Below, piece after piece: positions 1 through 10,678 of a stretch of 36,726 bases of DNA. The stretch is taken from NCBI GenBank assembly GCA_001931905.2, contig MSJI02000359.1, positions 1 to 36,726 of the forward strand, given 5' to 3'. Origin of the DNA: Cladosporium sp. IMV 00045. Lineage: Eukaryota > Ascomycota > Dothideomycetes > Cladosporiales > Cladosporiaceae. How positions within the stretch are numbered: the first letter of the stretch is position 1; each line of letters opens with the position of its first letter. The notes under the pieces were generated by a model. It did no database searches. It saw only the letters and a program-made list of their open reading frames with translations, and had not been told where the DNA came from. A program made the position numbers and the translations under genes.

Positions 1-1354
1 CATTTGGCGGCTGCTGCTGTTGCTGTTGCAGTGCGAATTGCTGCTGAGGCGTCGCGGCGATAGGCCTGGGAATGTTTTCGGGGGCATCGTACACATAAAG
101 CTTCTTGTCGATGCTGCCGGGAATGGGCTGGATCTCGGTGCCGAGTTCCTGCTCGATACGGTAAAGGTTGAAGCGGTCATCCCAGTTGATCAGGTTGATA
201 GCCAGACCAAGGTGACCAAAACGTCCAGAACGTCCAATACGGTGAAGGTAGGTTTCGGCGTTCTTGGGGAAATCGAAGTTGATGACAACGTTGACAGCCT
301 GAATGTCAATACCGCGAGTCAAAAGATCAGAGCAAACAAGGTTGCGCATGGCGCCGTTGCGGAAATCGTGGAAAACTCTGTTGCGAGCCTGTTGAAGCAT
401 CTTTGCGTGCGAATAGAAGCATGAGTAACCCAGCTCAGTGATCTTCTTCGCGAGCAACTCAACACGGGTGGTGCTGTTACAGAAAATGATAGATTGGTTG
501 ATCTGGAGCTTGCTGAAAAGGGTGTTCAAGCAGTGAACCTTCTGCTTCTCCTCAACAAAAGCATAGTACTGGGTGATACCGCGGAGCGTAAGTTCATCCA
601 TGAGGTTAATTTCGTGGGGATCGCGCATGTGCTTGTCCTTGAAGGACTTGACAACAATGGGGAAAGTCGCGGAAAAGAGCATAATCTGTCTGTCCTTCGG
701 GTGGAACTGCAGGAGCTGTTCAATGGTAATGGTGAACTCGGGCGACAAAAGCTTGTCAGCCTCGTCCATGACGAATGTGTGGGCAGCGGAGAGATCGGCG
801 ACACCCTTGGATGCAAGGTCGAGAATGCGACCAGGAGTACCGACGATCACGTGGACGGTCTCGTTCAATCGAATAATATCATCCTTGAGACCAGTACCGC
901 CAGTGGTTACCATGACGTTGATGCCGAGGTGCTTGCCCAGAGTCTTGCATACTTGCGAGGTCTGGAGGGCCAATTCTCTGGTGGGCACAAGAAGCAGAGC
1001 CTGGGTCTTTTGCAACTTGGGGTTGATGCGCTCGAGTGTGGGAATTACGAAAGCAGCGGTCTTGCCCGTGCCGTTCTTTGCACGCGCCAGAATGTCCCTG
1101 CCTGTGATCGCAACTGGAATCGTCTCTTCTTGAATGGGCGAAGGCTTCTCAAAACCAGCCTCGAAAATGCCCATCATCAACTCGCGCTTGATATAGAAAT
1201 CTTCAAACTCCAAGCCTTTGGTTTTTGTGACATCCTCGGTCTGTACTCTTCCATCTTTCGCCGGTTTGTTCAAGCCAGCCTTCCAGTCGTCGTTTGTAGG
1301 GGTGTCATCGTTGAGGGAAGTTGCCCCGAGCTGGTTTGCGAGCTCTGAGGACAT
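1..1354 (-). CDS. DHH1: DEAD-box RNA helicase Dhh1 (DDX6 family), 3' end outside window
   Basis: Cytoplasmic ATP-dependent RNA helicase that activates decapping and represses translation, acting in P-bodies. The reading frame starts at the ATG complementary to 1352-1354 and stays open to the window edge, giving 451 residues without an intron. Visible motifs in order: Q motif around 50-80, Walker A AKNGTGKT (92-99), PTRELA (about 124-129), TPGR (173-176), DEAD (197-200), SAT (228-230), and [10 protein letters not shown] (371-380). The DDX6-type sequence around 45-62 ([21 protein letters not shown]) and the short N-terminus identify Dhh1 rather than eIF4A or Ded1. The last visible residues are Gln-rich and run off the edge, so the low-complexity tail and stop are missing. 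The gene is divergent from the rhomboid gene. Family identity is near certain. Confidence 0.97.
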   Translation of the reverse strand, partial: MSSELANQLGATSLNDDTPTNDDWKAGLNKPAKDGRVQTEDVTKTKGLEFEDFYIKRELMMGIFEAGFEKPSPIQEETIPVAITGRDILARAKNGTGKTAAFVIPTLERINPKLQKTQALLLVPTRELALQTSQVCKTLGKHLGINVMVTTGGTGLKDDIIRLNETVHVIVGTPGRILDLASKGVADLSAAHTFVMDEADKLLSPEFTITIEQLLQFHPKDRQIMLFSATFPIVVKSFKDKHMRDPHEINLMDELTLRGITQYYAFVEEKQKVHCLNTLFSKLQINQSIIFCNSTTRVELLAKKITELGYSCFYSHAKMLQQARNRVFHDFRNGAMRNLVCSDLLTRGIDIQAVNVVINFDFPKNAETYLHRIGRSGRFGHLGLAINLINWDDRFNLYRIEQELGTEIQPIPGSIDKKLYVYDAPENIPRPIAATPQQQFALQQQQQQPPN

Positions 1355-1972
1355 TGTGGTTTTATGAGTATGTGCGTGTAGAGCCGTTCAGGTGGGCCCT
1401 TTATCCTTTCCGACCCGCTACGTGGTACCAAGATGGCGCGGGGTTTCGCAGTGTTTGATGGGAATGAGAACGCAATCGAGTGCGGTCAAGGGATAAGCAA
1501 GCTTGCAGGCAGCGTATAGGAGGAGGTAATGAGTAGCTCGAGTCGAATGGACGGTTGGCGCGCAATTTCGGGAGGTTAATTGATTTTCGAGTTTGTTTCA
1601 GTGCGCTGGGGTATGAGCGTCTACGCAGTGGTCAGCAACAACCTTACTTTCGATATCGCGATATGAGAGTCTAACCACACGCAAGCAGCGAAGGTGATGA
1701 GAAAGTTGGTGATTCAAAGATGTGCAAAGTGGTATGTTGGTGGTGATGATGACGGTGATGGTGGGATTGATTGTGTGAGGTTGTATTGAGTCTCTCTTGG
1801 AGAATGGAGCTGGGGAAGCGATTCAGTGGGGGTCCTGAGGCCAAATCGACTTCAGTCCTTAAGGCACGCCAGCCTTCACGCAAGAGTGGCAAGGTAGTAC
1901 AGGATTAAGCAAGAACACACATAAGAAGCGAAAACGCGTTGCGTCGCTGCATCTGCTGTTGCTATTGAGACC
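1355..1972. promoter_or_regulatory. Divergent intergenic region DHH1 / rhomboid gene
   Basis: This 618-bp spacer holds the 5' regions of DHH1 (leftwards) and the rhomboid gene (rightwards). On the DHH1 sense strand there is no ATG from the DHH1 start back to about 1920, while the opposite strand has many. That asymmetry suggests a long DHH1 5' leader fills most of the spacer. I see no other gene, no clear TATA box and no structured RNA. Confidence 0.6.
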
Positions 1973-2947
1973 ATGATGTTAGACAACCTTCCTTCCACAA
2001 CCAGGACGATGCTCTCTCGCCTTCGCGCCGGCATTCAATCGTTACCAAAGAGCCATCCATCTGCAGGACATCCTCAAGAACGAACATTTGCACTTCGATT
2101 GCGCTCACTGCCAGCCTCGCGTCCTTTCTCATCGTCTCCTTCAGCTCTTCGATCACACTTCTTCACAGCCAAACGACCACGGTGTCCCTCAATGGACAGC
2201 TACCAGATATCACAGGCATACAGGACCTACTATGTAATCCATCCATTCCGCTATCGCTCGACGAAGCGAGCAATCCAGGTCATCATCGGTCTGAATGCCG
2301 TCGTATTCGGTGCCTGGGCGTTCGCTGAGACCACACGAAACCAAAAGCTCTACGCATACTTGCACCAAAATGCCTTGCTATCCTGGTCGAATGTCAAGGC
2401 CAAGCACTACTGGACCTTGGTCACGTCTGCTTTCTCGCACCAAAACTTCCTCCACTTCATGTTCAACATGGTCTCTCTCAACGCGTTTGCCAGCGTCTTC
2501 TTGTACACTGCCGGCGTTGGCCTCGGAGCGGGTCACGTCGTTGCTTTGACGCTGGGTAGCGCTCTGTCAGGCAGCTTTGCCTTCCTCTATGGAAGGTGGA
2601 GTGCTGCAAAATCGAAGGATGCCCGATTTGGCCCGTACGGGCAACACATTACCACCCTCTCCCAGGCTGGCCTGGGCGCAAGTGGAGTCGTCATGGGGTT
2701 CTCTGCCGCCGCTACATGCCTCGCACCATTCACACCAATGTCATTCATGTTCATCCCGGTGCCGATTCCAATGTTCGTTCTGACCGGTGCATACTTCGTG
2801 TTGGACGTCGTCCTGCTGGGCAGCAACGACAGGGTTGGCCATGACGCACATATCGGAGGAGCTGTGTTTGGTTTGTTCTACTACTTCGCCGCTCTTCGAA
2901 GATATGGCGGTGTTACAGATCTCATCCGCAGACGGTGGATGAGGTAG
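1973..2947 (+). CDS. Mitochondrial-type rhomboid intramembrane serine protease (PARL/Pcp1-like)
   Basis: Single-exon gene of 324 residues. Rhomboids cleave transmembrane substrates inside the bilayer with a Ser-His dyad. The catalytic serine lies in GLGASG (S237), the catalytic histidine in GHDAHIGG (H293), and the oxyanion-type Asn in HFMFNM (N165). The first 70 or so residues are rich in Arg and Ser, poor in acidic residues, and contain an RPFSSSP-like stretch, which fits a mitochondrial presequence. An extra hydrophobic segment at about 100-118 precedes the rhomboid core, matching the 1+6 topology of PARL/Pcp1. ATG codons at 1973, 1976 and 2009 are in frame; the first is chosen, but a start at 2009 would also keep the presequence. 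Whether this is the Pcp1 orthologue (Mgm1/OPA1 processing) or a second mitochondrial rhomboid cannot be settled here. Confidence 0.88.
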   Translation: MMLDNLPSTTRTMLSRLRAGIQSLPKSHPSAGHPQERTFALRLRSLPASRPFSSSPSALRSHFFTAKRPRCPSMDSYQISQAYRTYYVIHPFRYRSTKRAIQVIIGLNAVVFGAWAFAETTRNQKLYAYLHQNALLSWSNVKAKHYWTLVTSAFSHQNFLHFMFNMVSLNAFASVFLYTAGVGLGAGHVVALTLGSALSGSFAFLYGRWSAAKSKDARFGPYGQHITTLSQAGLGASGVVMGFSAAATCLAPFTPMSFMFIPVPIPMFVLTGAYFVLDVVLLGSNDRVGHDAHIGGAVFGLFYYFAALRRYGGVTDLIRRRWMR

Positions 2948-3678
2948 AGAGACAGGGCTGGGCTTGAGGGATGGGGACATGGCATGGTCGCAGCGATGAT
3001 AAAGTTGGTGTATGACAGCGATTTGGCGAAAAATCATTGTGAATTATGCATTTTTGATTTCTGTTGCAAAGGATCCAGGCCTTTCTGGCGCATTGGCGTT
3101 TCTTATCTTATTAGACATTATATGTATGTATATGCGTAGTCGCATGTATCTTTTTATCCATTTCCTGACATGTGCGGAGCATCTCTTTGTAGTAGGAGGC
3201 AATTGAATCAAAAGGCATAAGATGAACACATATCGAGGTTAAACGCTTCGTGAAGAGCTATGGTCGTTGGTACCAGGTTTTGGGATATCAGTATGAACTT
3301 GAATATGACCTTATGCTTTGGCATGTGAGCTGACGGTCATATGCAACTCGATGAAAGATATCAGCCTATTATTCGTCAATATTGTTTCTTATATCGTGTT
3401 CCTGGGACATGAAGACAGTCTTCGGCTCTTCAGAGAGCAAGCGCGAAGCTCGGCCAGCAGTGACGCGCTTGTTGTTGGCCGCTTTCGATCCAGCTGGCAT
3501 CATGCCTCTCCGGTCTTTGATCAATCAAGCTGACTACTGACCAACCTTCAAACACACATGTCTACCGTACAAACGCCACCGTCTCGACTTCTTCATTGAC
3601 CGTCGGGCCATGGACGTCCCCATCAATCTACCCAATCCACTTTGACACTTTGTCTTGCGACGTCAACACACCCACACC
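2948..3678. other. Intergenic region between rhomboid gene and HRD1
   Basis: This 731-bp spacer should carry the rhomboid 3' UTR and the HRD1 promoter and leader. It is AT-richer than the genes, with short TATGTATA-type runs near 3120-3150. Small frames here have no recognisable protein content. Two short uORFs sit at its right end and are listed separately. Confidence 0.6.
3558..3645 (+). promoter_or_regulatory. Two tandem short uORFs upstream of HRD1
   Basis: An ATG at 3558 opens a 13-codon frame that stops at 3597-3599. A second ATG at 3610, in a favourable CCATGG context, opens an 11-codon frame that stops at 3643-3645. The second ends 33 nt before the HRD1 ATG at 3679. If both lie in the mature leader they could tune HRD1 translation. 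The transcription start is not visible, so this is a positional candidate only. Confidence 0.35.
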
Positions 3679-6171
3679 ATGCGCCTCGCGTACTACGCCG
3701 GTGCCTCCACGGCGGCGGCGGCGGCATGCCTCCTCAAGGCCTTCCACGAACGGCCGAACTTCTACAGCGCTACCGTATACCTTTCGCAATCGAACGCATG
3801 TCTCCTCATCCTCACAAATCTCCTGCTGGTCGGCGCCTGCGCTTTCATGTATGCGCTCCAACGACTACTTTACGGACCCTTGAGACCGATCGAGGTCGAA
3901 CACCTTAGCGAAAAGGCCTGGTATGCGGTACTCGACACCTTGCTGGCGATGCCCAGCTTCAGGGAGGACGTAGGCGGCTGGCTCTTGACGATGTTCGTGT
4001 TGCTATTAGCCGGAAAGGTCTGGGGTTGGATCGGCGAGGGAAGAGTGGACATACTCGAACAACAACCGCCTGCGAACCCGAGACTGTTCCATATTAGACT
4101 TGCGACCAGCTTGGTTGTCAGCGTACTGTTCAACACATCGATGGCGTGGTATTGCATTGAGACGGTCCTGGCCAACCCGCGACCCGGCATGATGGTCATC
4201 TTCACATTTGAATTCACTGTACAGATCGTCCTTTCGGCATTTACGCTCTTGAGGTATTGCTTGGCAGTGGCAGAGATTCAGGTCGTCAAGCAGCAAACAC
4301 ACGAGGCGATTGAGGCAAGGAAGCTCGAGATCAGGGCAGAAAGAGCCGCGGCTAGGCAGAATGAAACTGAAGATGGGACACCGACGCCGGCGTCTCCGCA
4401 GAACGACGAACCGATTGAGGTCGACGAGAACGAAGTCGACGTGCCCGGCTGGGAAGACAAGCGACGCTACCTCTTTGGCTTGGAGCTCACCACCGACTTC
4501 ATCAAGCTCGTGATCTACATCGTCTTCCTCACCGTCAGCATCACTTTCAATGGTCTACCAATGCACATTATCCGCGATGTCTACTTGACATTTGCATCAT
4601 TCTCAAAACGAGTCAACGACTACATGCAATACCGCAGAGCAACGAGCGACATGAATGCGAGATACCCGGATGCTACAACGGAGGAAATCAGGGGAGACGC
4701 ATGCATTGTGTGCAGAGATACTATGGTCGCCTGGGAAGAGCCGCAGGCCAATCCACAAGCGCAGCCAGATGGAGAGCAGCCTGCTCGACCACGGGCTCCC
4801 GCTCGACGAGACGAAGGCTTGCGAGCGAAGAAGCTGCCTTGCGGTCACATTCTTCACTTGAGATGCTTGAAAGGATGGTTGGAGCGGCAACAAGTCTGTC
4901 CAACATGTCGTAGACCAGTCATCACAGCACCAACACAAAACCCAGCTGGTCAGCCTGGCCCGGCGCAAGGTGGCAACGCAGCAGCTCAAGGCGGGCAACA
5001 AGGCCAACACCAGAACGGCCGTCCTGCTGTTAGAGCTCGGTTCTTCAACCTGGGACCGGTCAGGATCGGCTTTGCGAACGGCCCTGCCGGGCAAGTGAAC
5101 CAGCTCGTGAACCAGATGCGCGACCCACAAGCACAGGCAAATCAAGCTGGCGCCCAACAAGCAGCACAACCTGGTCCAAATCATCTTGGCCTGCAAGATC
5201 CTTACCTCCCACAACCTGCTGGAGCTGCCATGCCGACGGCCGCGACCGCCTTTTCTGGCGTTCAAGGAATCAGACCAGTGGCGACAACGCAGATGCAGCT
5301 TATGCAACTGGAACAGCGAATTATGCAAGATGCGCATAATCTGCAACTGGAACAGCAGCAGCTTTCCTTGTTGAGAGGGATGGAGGCGGAGATGGCTAGA
5401 TTACGAGCGCAGCATATACCGACTCAGCAAGCTGGAGGACCTGGAAGCAGCTTGCAATTCCCGGCGCCTTTCGCACCCGGCCAAGAGGTGCTGCACGGCG
5501 CATCAGGTCAGTTCATGGGCAGCGGGCATGAGCATCTGCCACAAGGCATGACCTTGCCGGAGGGCTGGACAGTGATGCCACTGCAGAGACAGAACGGCGC
5601 AACGACCACAGCAGCACCACAAGTCGCTACCTCATCTGCTGTACCACAGCCCACAGCAACCCAGGAAAGCGTCTACGCACCAGCAGCGCAGAGCACTTCC
5701 GATTTAGCCACCTCAAGCAATCTACCTGCTGCCACGGTCCAACAAACTCCAAACTCGACAGGCCAAGACACAAACCAACCGACCATGCCAACCGACGAGC
5801 GCGGCTCACCCTTATTCGTACCCGCCGTCCCCTCCGAAAACATCCCAGCCCCCTCATCACCACCCTCAACAATCCAACCAACCCCTCTGCCACCACGCGA
5901 AGAAGCGCACCCCCACTCCGAAAGCGCCACAGCTCCCCTTCCTGCAAATGCACCAGCGCAAACACCCTGGGTTACCAACGGATGGAGTTTCTCCGACCAA
6001 GCTGCCAACGAGCAGCCAGTAGCATCCTCAGCGACCGAGCAGGCTTCGCAGCCCGAGAATGGTTCTGGCGTTGCTGCAGAGGAGTCTAATGGGGCGACCG
6101 CGGCGCCTTATGCAGGGAAAGGAAAGGGCAGGGCGGTGGAGGTGGAAGATGCGTCGGATCAGGATGATTGA
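3679..6171 (+). CDS. HRD1: ER membrane RING-H2 E3 ubiquitin ligase Hrd1 (synoviolin)
   Basis: Central ligase and retrotranslocation channel component of ER-associated degradation. The frame gives 830 residues from the ATG at 3679; the frame extends upstream only through non-ATG codons. The N-terminal half holds several hydrophobic segments (about 40-62, 98-118, 140-162, 172-198, 268-292), as in the multi-spanning Hrd1 membrane domain. A cytosolic RING-H2 follows at 342-410, with [13 protein letters not shown] and CPTC clusters. The loop between the first two clusters is long (about 42 residues, Pro/Arg/Gln-rich). The last 400 or so residues are low-complexity, rich in Gln, Ala and Pro, and probably disordered, making the protein clearly longer than yeast Hrd1 (551 aa). 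A Gln/Leu-rich helix around 540-580 may mediate self-association. No intron is needed. Convergent with GUP1. Confidence 0.96.
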   Translation: MRLAYYAGASTAAAAACLLKAFHERPNFYSATVYLSQSNACLLILTNLLLVGACAFMYALQRLLYGPLRPIEVEHLSEKAWYAVLDTLLAMPSFREDVGGWLLTMFVLLLAGKVWGWIGEGRVDILEQQPPANPRLFHIRLATSLVVSVLFNTSMAWYCIETVLANPRPGMMVIFTFEFTVQIVLSAFTLLRYCLAVAEIQVVKQQTHEAIEARKLEIRAERAAARQNETEDGTPTPASPQNDEPIEVDENEVDVPGWEDKRRYLFGLELTTDFIKLVIYIVFLTVSITFNGLPMHIIRDVYLTFASFSKRVNDYMQYRRATSDMNARYPDATTEEIRGDACIVCRDTMVAWEEPQANPQAQPDGEQPARPRAPARRDEGLRAKKLPCGHILHLRCLKGWLERQQVCPTCRRPVITAPTQNPAGQPGPAQGGNAAAQGGQQGQHQNGRPAVRARFFNLGPVRIGFANGPAGQVNQLVNQMRDPQAQANQAGAQQAAQPGPNHLGLQDPYLPQPAGAAMPTAATAFSGVQGIRPVATTQMQLMQLEQRIMQDAHNLQLEQQQLSLLRGMEAEMARLRAQHIPTQQAGGPGSSLQFPAPFAPGQEVLHGASGQFMGSGHEHLPQGMTLPEGWTVMPLQRQNGATTTAAPQVATSSAVPQPTATQESVYAPAAQSTSDLATSSNLPAATVQQTPNSTGQDTNQPTMPTDERGSPLFVPAVPSENIPAPSSPPSTIQPTPLPPREEAHPHSESATAPLPANAPAQTPWVTNGWSFSDQAANEQPVASSATEQASQPENGSGVAAEESNGATAAPYAGKGKGRAVEVEDASDQDD

Positions 6172-6776
6172 TTGTCTGTGATTGTCTGTGAGCTTTTGTG
6201 TGTGATGAGAGAGATGATTATTAGATATACCAGGAATTGCAAAATTGTACATGTTATGTTCATTCTGCCGTTATCCTCGCAATTGATGTGTCTTTTCTCG
6301 TGGGTTTTGGTGTAGGGGTGAGTTTTGCCTTTGCACTTGCGTTCTCCCTAACGATCATTACGAGCTTCCAGAGACGTGCCTTTGGACACTCGTGTTTGTG
6401 ATTGGCTCTTCCTTCCGTGGGCTCTTTAGCCGTATATACATGTAGCATTTCGATTGGTGTCAGGTTTAATATTCCAAGCTTACTATTGCTCTATTCTAGA
6501 GCGGATGAAGGTCGTCAGAGAATGATCTAACATGTACTAGGGTTAGGGTTGGGGTTGCGATCTGGCCTGGGTCGAGGATTGTAGGGTTTCCCTCACCTTT
6601 CAGGGCATTTATTTTTGGGTTATGTGTATTCACTGTCGGTAGTTTGGACTTGAGAATGATGATCTGTTGCCGCTCTTCTTTTCATTTCCTTTTGCTCTAC
6701 TCAGCACAAGACAAAGATACTTTCTCGACCAACAAATCGCAATGCCTGCCTGTGATACTCCCGAGCAAACCAACAA
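6172..6776. other. Convergent 3' intergenic region HRD1 / GUP1
   Basis: This 605-bp spacer lies between the stop codons of two converging genes, so it should hold both 3' UTRs and terminators. No protein-coding content is recognisable. A short TTAGGG-type run at 6538-6556 is the only distinctive element. Confidence 0.6.
6538..6556 (+). repeat. Short interstitial telomere-like repeat
   Basis: The sequence TAGGGTTAGGGTTGGGGTT holds two exact TTAGGG-phase units and a degenerate third (TTGGGG). A further TAGGGTTT lies about 30 bp downstream. TTAGGG is the usual telomere unit of filamentous ascomycetes. The run is too short to be a telomere end and lies between converging housekeeping genes. Confidence 0.7.
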
Positions 6777-8716
6777 TCAACACTTCATATTAATCCCCCT
6801 CCTCTTCTCCGCCTCCCTCCACTCAAACATAACTTGCACACCCACAAAAAGCGTCGCACACGCCCCGAGCAAGAAAAACCTCCCACCCCACGACACGACA
6901 ATCCCCTGCACAAGCCCCTTCAACCCATCAACGCCCACAGCGAACCCCACCAGATTCGCCGCCATCATCATGAGAATATTTCCGACGGCGCCGAAACCGC
7001 ACAGCATGCGGTAAGTCTGCGGGCGGTCCTGCCATTTCTTCGCCGGGAAAGCCAGCGTGGCGAGCACCTCTGGGAGGACGAAGAGGGTGATCAGCCAGCC
7101 CCAGACGAGCAAGCGCAAGTTGATGTCGTGCCAGAGGGCGACGAACGTGAAGACGGCGAGGTAGTTCGCCACAGCGCGGAGTTTGGAGCCGCGCGAGCCG
7201 CCGAGTGGGATATAGACGTAGCGGGTCACCCAGCGGTTGAAGCTGCGGTGCCAGCCGCGCCAGAAGGCCAGGGCGGAGTAGTTGTCGCTCATGCAGCGGA
7301 CCATGTTCTCGGGCGGGTCGACGCCGTCGAGCAGCGCCCACAAGCGGAAGAAACGCCAGGGAAGGAGGAGCTTGAGCCAGATGACGTGCAGATTGAAGTA
7401 GCCCAGCATACTCAGCTGGAAGGGCGTGTATTGGCTCCAGTCCGGGTTGGATTTGCTGATTGCCACGGCGTAGAGGAAGTGCAGCACGAGTTCCATGGTG
7501 AGGAGGCAGATGACGAAGCGGACGGCGTAGAGGAAGGTGCGCTCGCGGTTAATGGAGGGGAGTTGGTGGCGTTGCTGCGAGATGTAGTCGTTGAAGGTCA
7601 GGATGGGGCCGGCGAGGTAGAGGGGGGAGTACAGGATGTAGGCGAGGTAGTTGCGGAAGCTGAAGTCTTCGGGTTGGGGAGGGGTGTCGACTCTCTCGCG
7701 CTCGGAGAAGTTGGCGGGATCGATGTTTTTCTTCTGAAGTGCGTCAGCATGGAAGTGCAGATGATTTGAGATTCTAGCTCGTTGATGTTGTCTGTCACAA
7801 TTTGAGCCGGGTATGAGACTTACCTCTACGGGACTTATGGCCCTGCGGTCGAGACTCCAATAGTAATCGAAGTTGAAGCTGATCAATCGCAAGACGCAGA
7901 CATTAAACAAAATCTCCCATCTCGGGATCAGTCCACCATAGCTATCGAGCCAGGTGCCCCAATTGCCCGGCTTCTCGCCCGCGGCTGATGTCTGTGGAGG
8001 CAGAAGCATAGCCGCGAAATCAGCCAAAGGATAGCCATGGCACAGCTCGTTGGCAAATAGGATCGCGATGTTGAAGACCCAGGTGGCAGCTGGGACGTAT
8101 TGGCGTGGCAAGCCCGTGGCAAGCTGGAAGTTGACGTAGAGGATGAGGAAGACCTTTGCTGCTGAGATACCATGGAGTGCCAACAGGAAGATTGCTGCAA
8201 AACCAAGATCGAATCTGATGCGAGACTCTTTGCGGGCTTCAATGATTTGGTGTGCATCGACCTTGCTGCTTGAGGCATCGGAAGCAGATGATGGCTGCGA
8301 GGGACCCTGTTCCTGAGAGTTAGGAGACGGACGTCTCGATCGATCAATGCAAAACTCACTGCGAACTTCTTATAGGCTTTCCGTAACAAAGGGTGTAGCA
8401 CGACCACCAGAGCCATATATGGGATATTGTCTCGGAATGACCGATATTGCGCATCCGAGTTGTCTACTTTGCGACCAGGGATCCAACCAGGCTCGAGCAG
8501 ACCTTCATATTGCTTGTAGCTTGGATGCCAGGGCCCGGATACATCGTACACTGACTTGACCATCATCAATGGAATGGTCAAGAAGCAGAGATAGTAGAGG
8601 TAGTACTCCGGAGTGTTCCATTTTGATGGTTGAGCATCAGGCAGTCGTTGTCCAGTCTTGCTCGCAAAGCGAGTGTCCAGAGTCTCTACCTTGTAGAGGC
8701 GACCCAGGAAGCCCAT
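6777..8716 (-). CDS. GUP1: Gup1-like MBOAT O-acyltransferase (GPI-anchor remodelling)
   Basis: Multi-pass ER acyltransferase; yeast Gup1 adds a long fatty acid to the GPI anchor and was first named for glycerol uptake. Three exons: 8716-8360, 8312-7824, 7733-6777, giving 600 residues. Introns are 47 nt (GTGAGT...CTAAC...CAG) and 90 nt (GTAAGT...CTGAC...CAG), both phase 0. The N-terminal block GWIPGRKVDNSDAQYRSFRDN (from about 78) is the Gup1 signature. The MBOAT core has RGWHRSFNRW (441-450) and the catalytic histidine in FVALWHDI (H484). I start at the ATG complementary to 8714-8716, because upstream codons to 8788 lack an ATG. The 90-nt intron is a multiple of three and has no in-frame stop (see findings). 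Divergent from ARP4. Confidence 0.95.
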
Positions 8717-9089
8717 CTTTGCAAGTATTTGTGAGTGATGAGCTCCTGAGGTATTTCCAGAAGTGTCAATATCAATCCAAGTGGCCACTTTATACTCCTG
8801 ATCTCAAAAGCCCCAGACAGCTCTCCCCCAGAAACACAACAGGCGTCAGTCAGCGCGGGCCCTGAGAGCTGGTTGGACAAGCGCAAGTCTCCCGCCTCCA
8901 AACTCGCGCGTCGCGCCAGCCAGCAATCTGCATCTGGAGATCCGACGAACTTCACCAGCCCACGCTTTGCGCCGCGCACTCTCGCTACCCACCACACCAT
9001 TGACCATTGCGCCTCATTTCAAAATACTAGGGATTGGAGTCTGGCGTTTCTGATTGCACCACCAATTGCGAGCTCACCGCGCATTCACC
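8717..9089. promoter_or_regulatory. Shared divergent promoter GUP1 / ARP4
   Basis: The two start codons are only 373 bp apart in opposite directions, so both promoters must lie here. A CpG-dense stretch with repeated CGCG steps is present near 8903-8916. No gene or uORF with convincing coding character is visible. Confidence 0.6.
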
Positions 9090-10678
9090 ATGGCCGCACT
9101 TCCTCCGACTCAGGCACCGGGCGCCCAGGAATATGCGGGAGGTATGCGCTCGATCGAAATGCCAATACTTTCTTTGTCGCGTGTCTGACTGTTGCTACAG
9201 ATGAAATCGGCGCTCTCGTTCTTGACCCTGGAAGTCACTCTACTCGCGCCGGATTCGCCGGCGAAGACACACCCAAATCGGTAGTCCCTACGAACTACGG
9301 CCAACTGCCGACCGGCGAGCGCCTGTTTGGCGACAACGCGATACACCTTCCCAAAGCCGACCTCGAAATCCGAAACCCTTACAACTCAGATGGAATAGTC
9401 GACGACTGGGAGACGGCGGCGAAGCTGTGGGAGTACACGATCACATCACGACTGACGGGCGCACGGCAAACTCCTCCCAGCAAAAATGGGCTCAATGACA
9501 CCAAGGATGAGAACGGCGACACGAACATGGACGAGGGCATGGAGCAGGTGGAAGAGCAGGAGAAGCCCTTGCAAGAATTCCCTCTGCTCATGAGCGAGCC
9601 AGCCTGGAATCCTGCCAAAGAGCGACAGAAGACCATTGAGATTGCGATGGAAGAATGGGGTGTGCCCGCTTTCTTCCTGGCCAAGAACGGTCAATTGGCA
9701 GCGTGAGTGAGCGCGCAGAGGTGTCTTTTGGAATTGGAAGCTGACCGATCACAGATACTCACAAAGCAAAGCAACGGCACTTGTGGTTGACATTGGTGCC
9801 TTGAACACATCAGTAACCGCCATCTGGGATGGCATGGTGCTACAAAAAAGTGCGTGATCGTGTCCACCGAATGTATCATTGAACATCCCTGCTAACAGCA
9901 TTCAACAGGCTTGCAACACACACCTCTTGCTGGCAACTGGCTGAACGATCAGATTCGCATCATGTTCGCCAACAACCAGCCCACCGTACCACTTGTGCCT
10001 CACTACATGGTAAAGTCAAAGACACCCGTCGATGCCAACGCCCCCAGCTCAGCAACATACGTCAACTTCGATAAGCCGCCTACCGACTCGTTCCGAAAGC
10101 TCGAGGAGGAGCGCGTCCTCACGTCTTTCAAGGAAAGCGTCGTCCAGGTCTGGCCTGGTCCCGGACGCCTCGACTCACCTGCAAGCCAGGGAGGCGCCAC
10201 CAACGGCGACTACGTCAAGAGCATGCCTCCTAAGCCCTTTGAGATGCCAGACGGCTGGAACACCGTCTTCGGTCTCGAGCGCTTCAAGGTGGCCGAGGGT
10301 CTATTCGATCACAACGCCGCCTACACCGACGACAAAGTCAAGAAGCCCAGCGGCGAACAGACAATCATTTCTGCCGTAAACAAAGCGCTGCAAGCTGTGG
10401 ACGTCGACGCCAGACCAGTGCTGCTCAACAACATCATCCTCACCGGCGCCGGCTCGCTGATCGACAAGCTCCCCGAGCGTCTGCAGCAAGACATCCAAGC
10501 CATGTACCCCAACCCGAAGGTTCGCGTGCTGGCCAATGCCAACAGCGTGGAGCGCAAGTATGGTGCGTTTGTCGGCGGTAGCGTTCTCGCGAGTCTTGGT
10601 AGCTTCCACCAGATGTGGGTGAGCAAGGAGGAGTACGCGGAGCATGGAGCGCAGATTGTCGATAAGAGGTGCAAGTAG
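9090..10678 (+). CDS. ARP4: Actin-related protein Arp4 (INO80/SWR1/NuA4 subunit)
   Basis: Nuclear actin-related protein that pairs with actin in chromatin remodelling and acetyltransferase complexes. Four exons: 9090-9141, 9201-9702, 9755-9849, 9909-10678, giving 472 residues (yeast Arp4 has 489). Introns are 59, 52 and 59 nt, with donors GTATGC, GTGAGT and GTGCGT and branch sites CTGAC, CTGAC and CTAAC. The actin fold is visible from the phosphate-binding loop DPGSHSTRAGFAG (26-38) through the second phosphate loop VVDIGALNTSV in exon 3 to the C-terminal TGAGSLIDKLPERL and ERKYGAFVGGSVLASL blocks. An acidic, Asp/Glu/Asn-rich insertion at roughly 105-150 is typical of Arp4 rather than actin. 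The first exon codes only 17 residues. The gene stops 332 bp before SKI3 on the same strand. Confidence 0.95.

Noticed and set aside
494..1348. 284-codon plus-strand frame over DHH1
   Set aside because: It is the antisense of the DHH1 coding sequence, which carries all helicase motifs; the antisense translation has no recognisable features.
6834..7769. 311-codon plus-strand frame across GUP1 exon 3
   Set aside because: Acidic, repetitive translation of the antisense of the MBOAT core; a by-product of GC-rich codon use on the opposite strand.
7734..7823. Treating this stretch as coding, since the frame is open through it
   Set aside because: It has GTAAGT, a CTGAC branch site and CAG at the expected spacing, and removing it restores the conserved Gup1 sequence; it is kept as an intron with possible retention.
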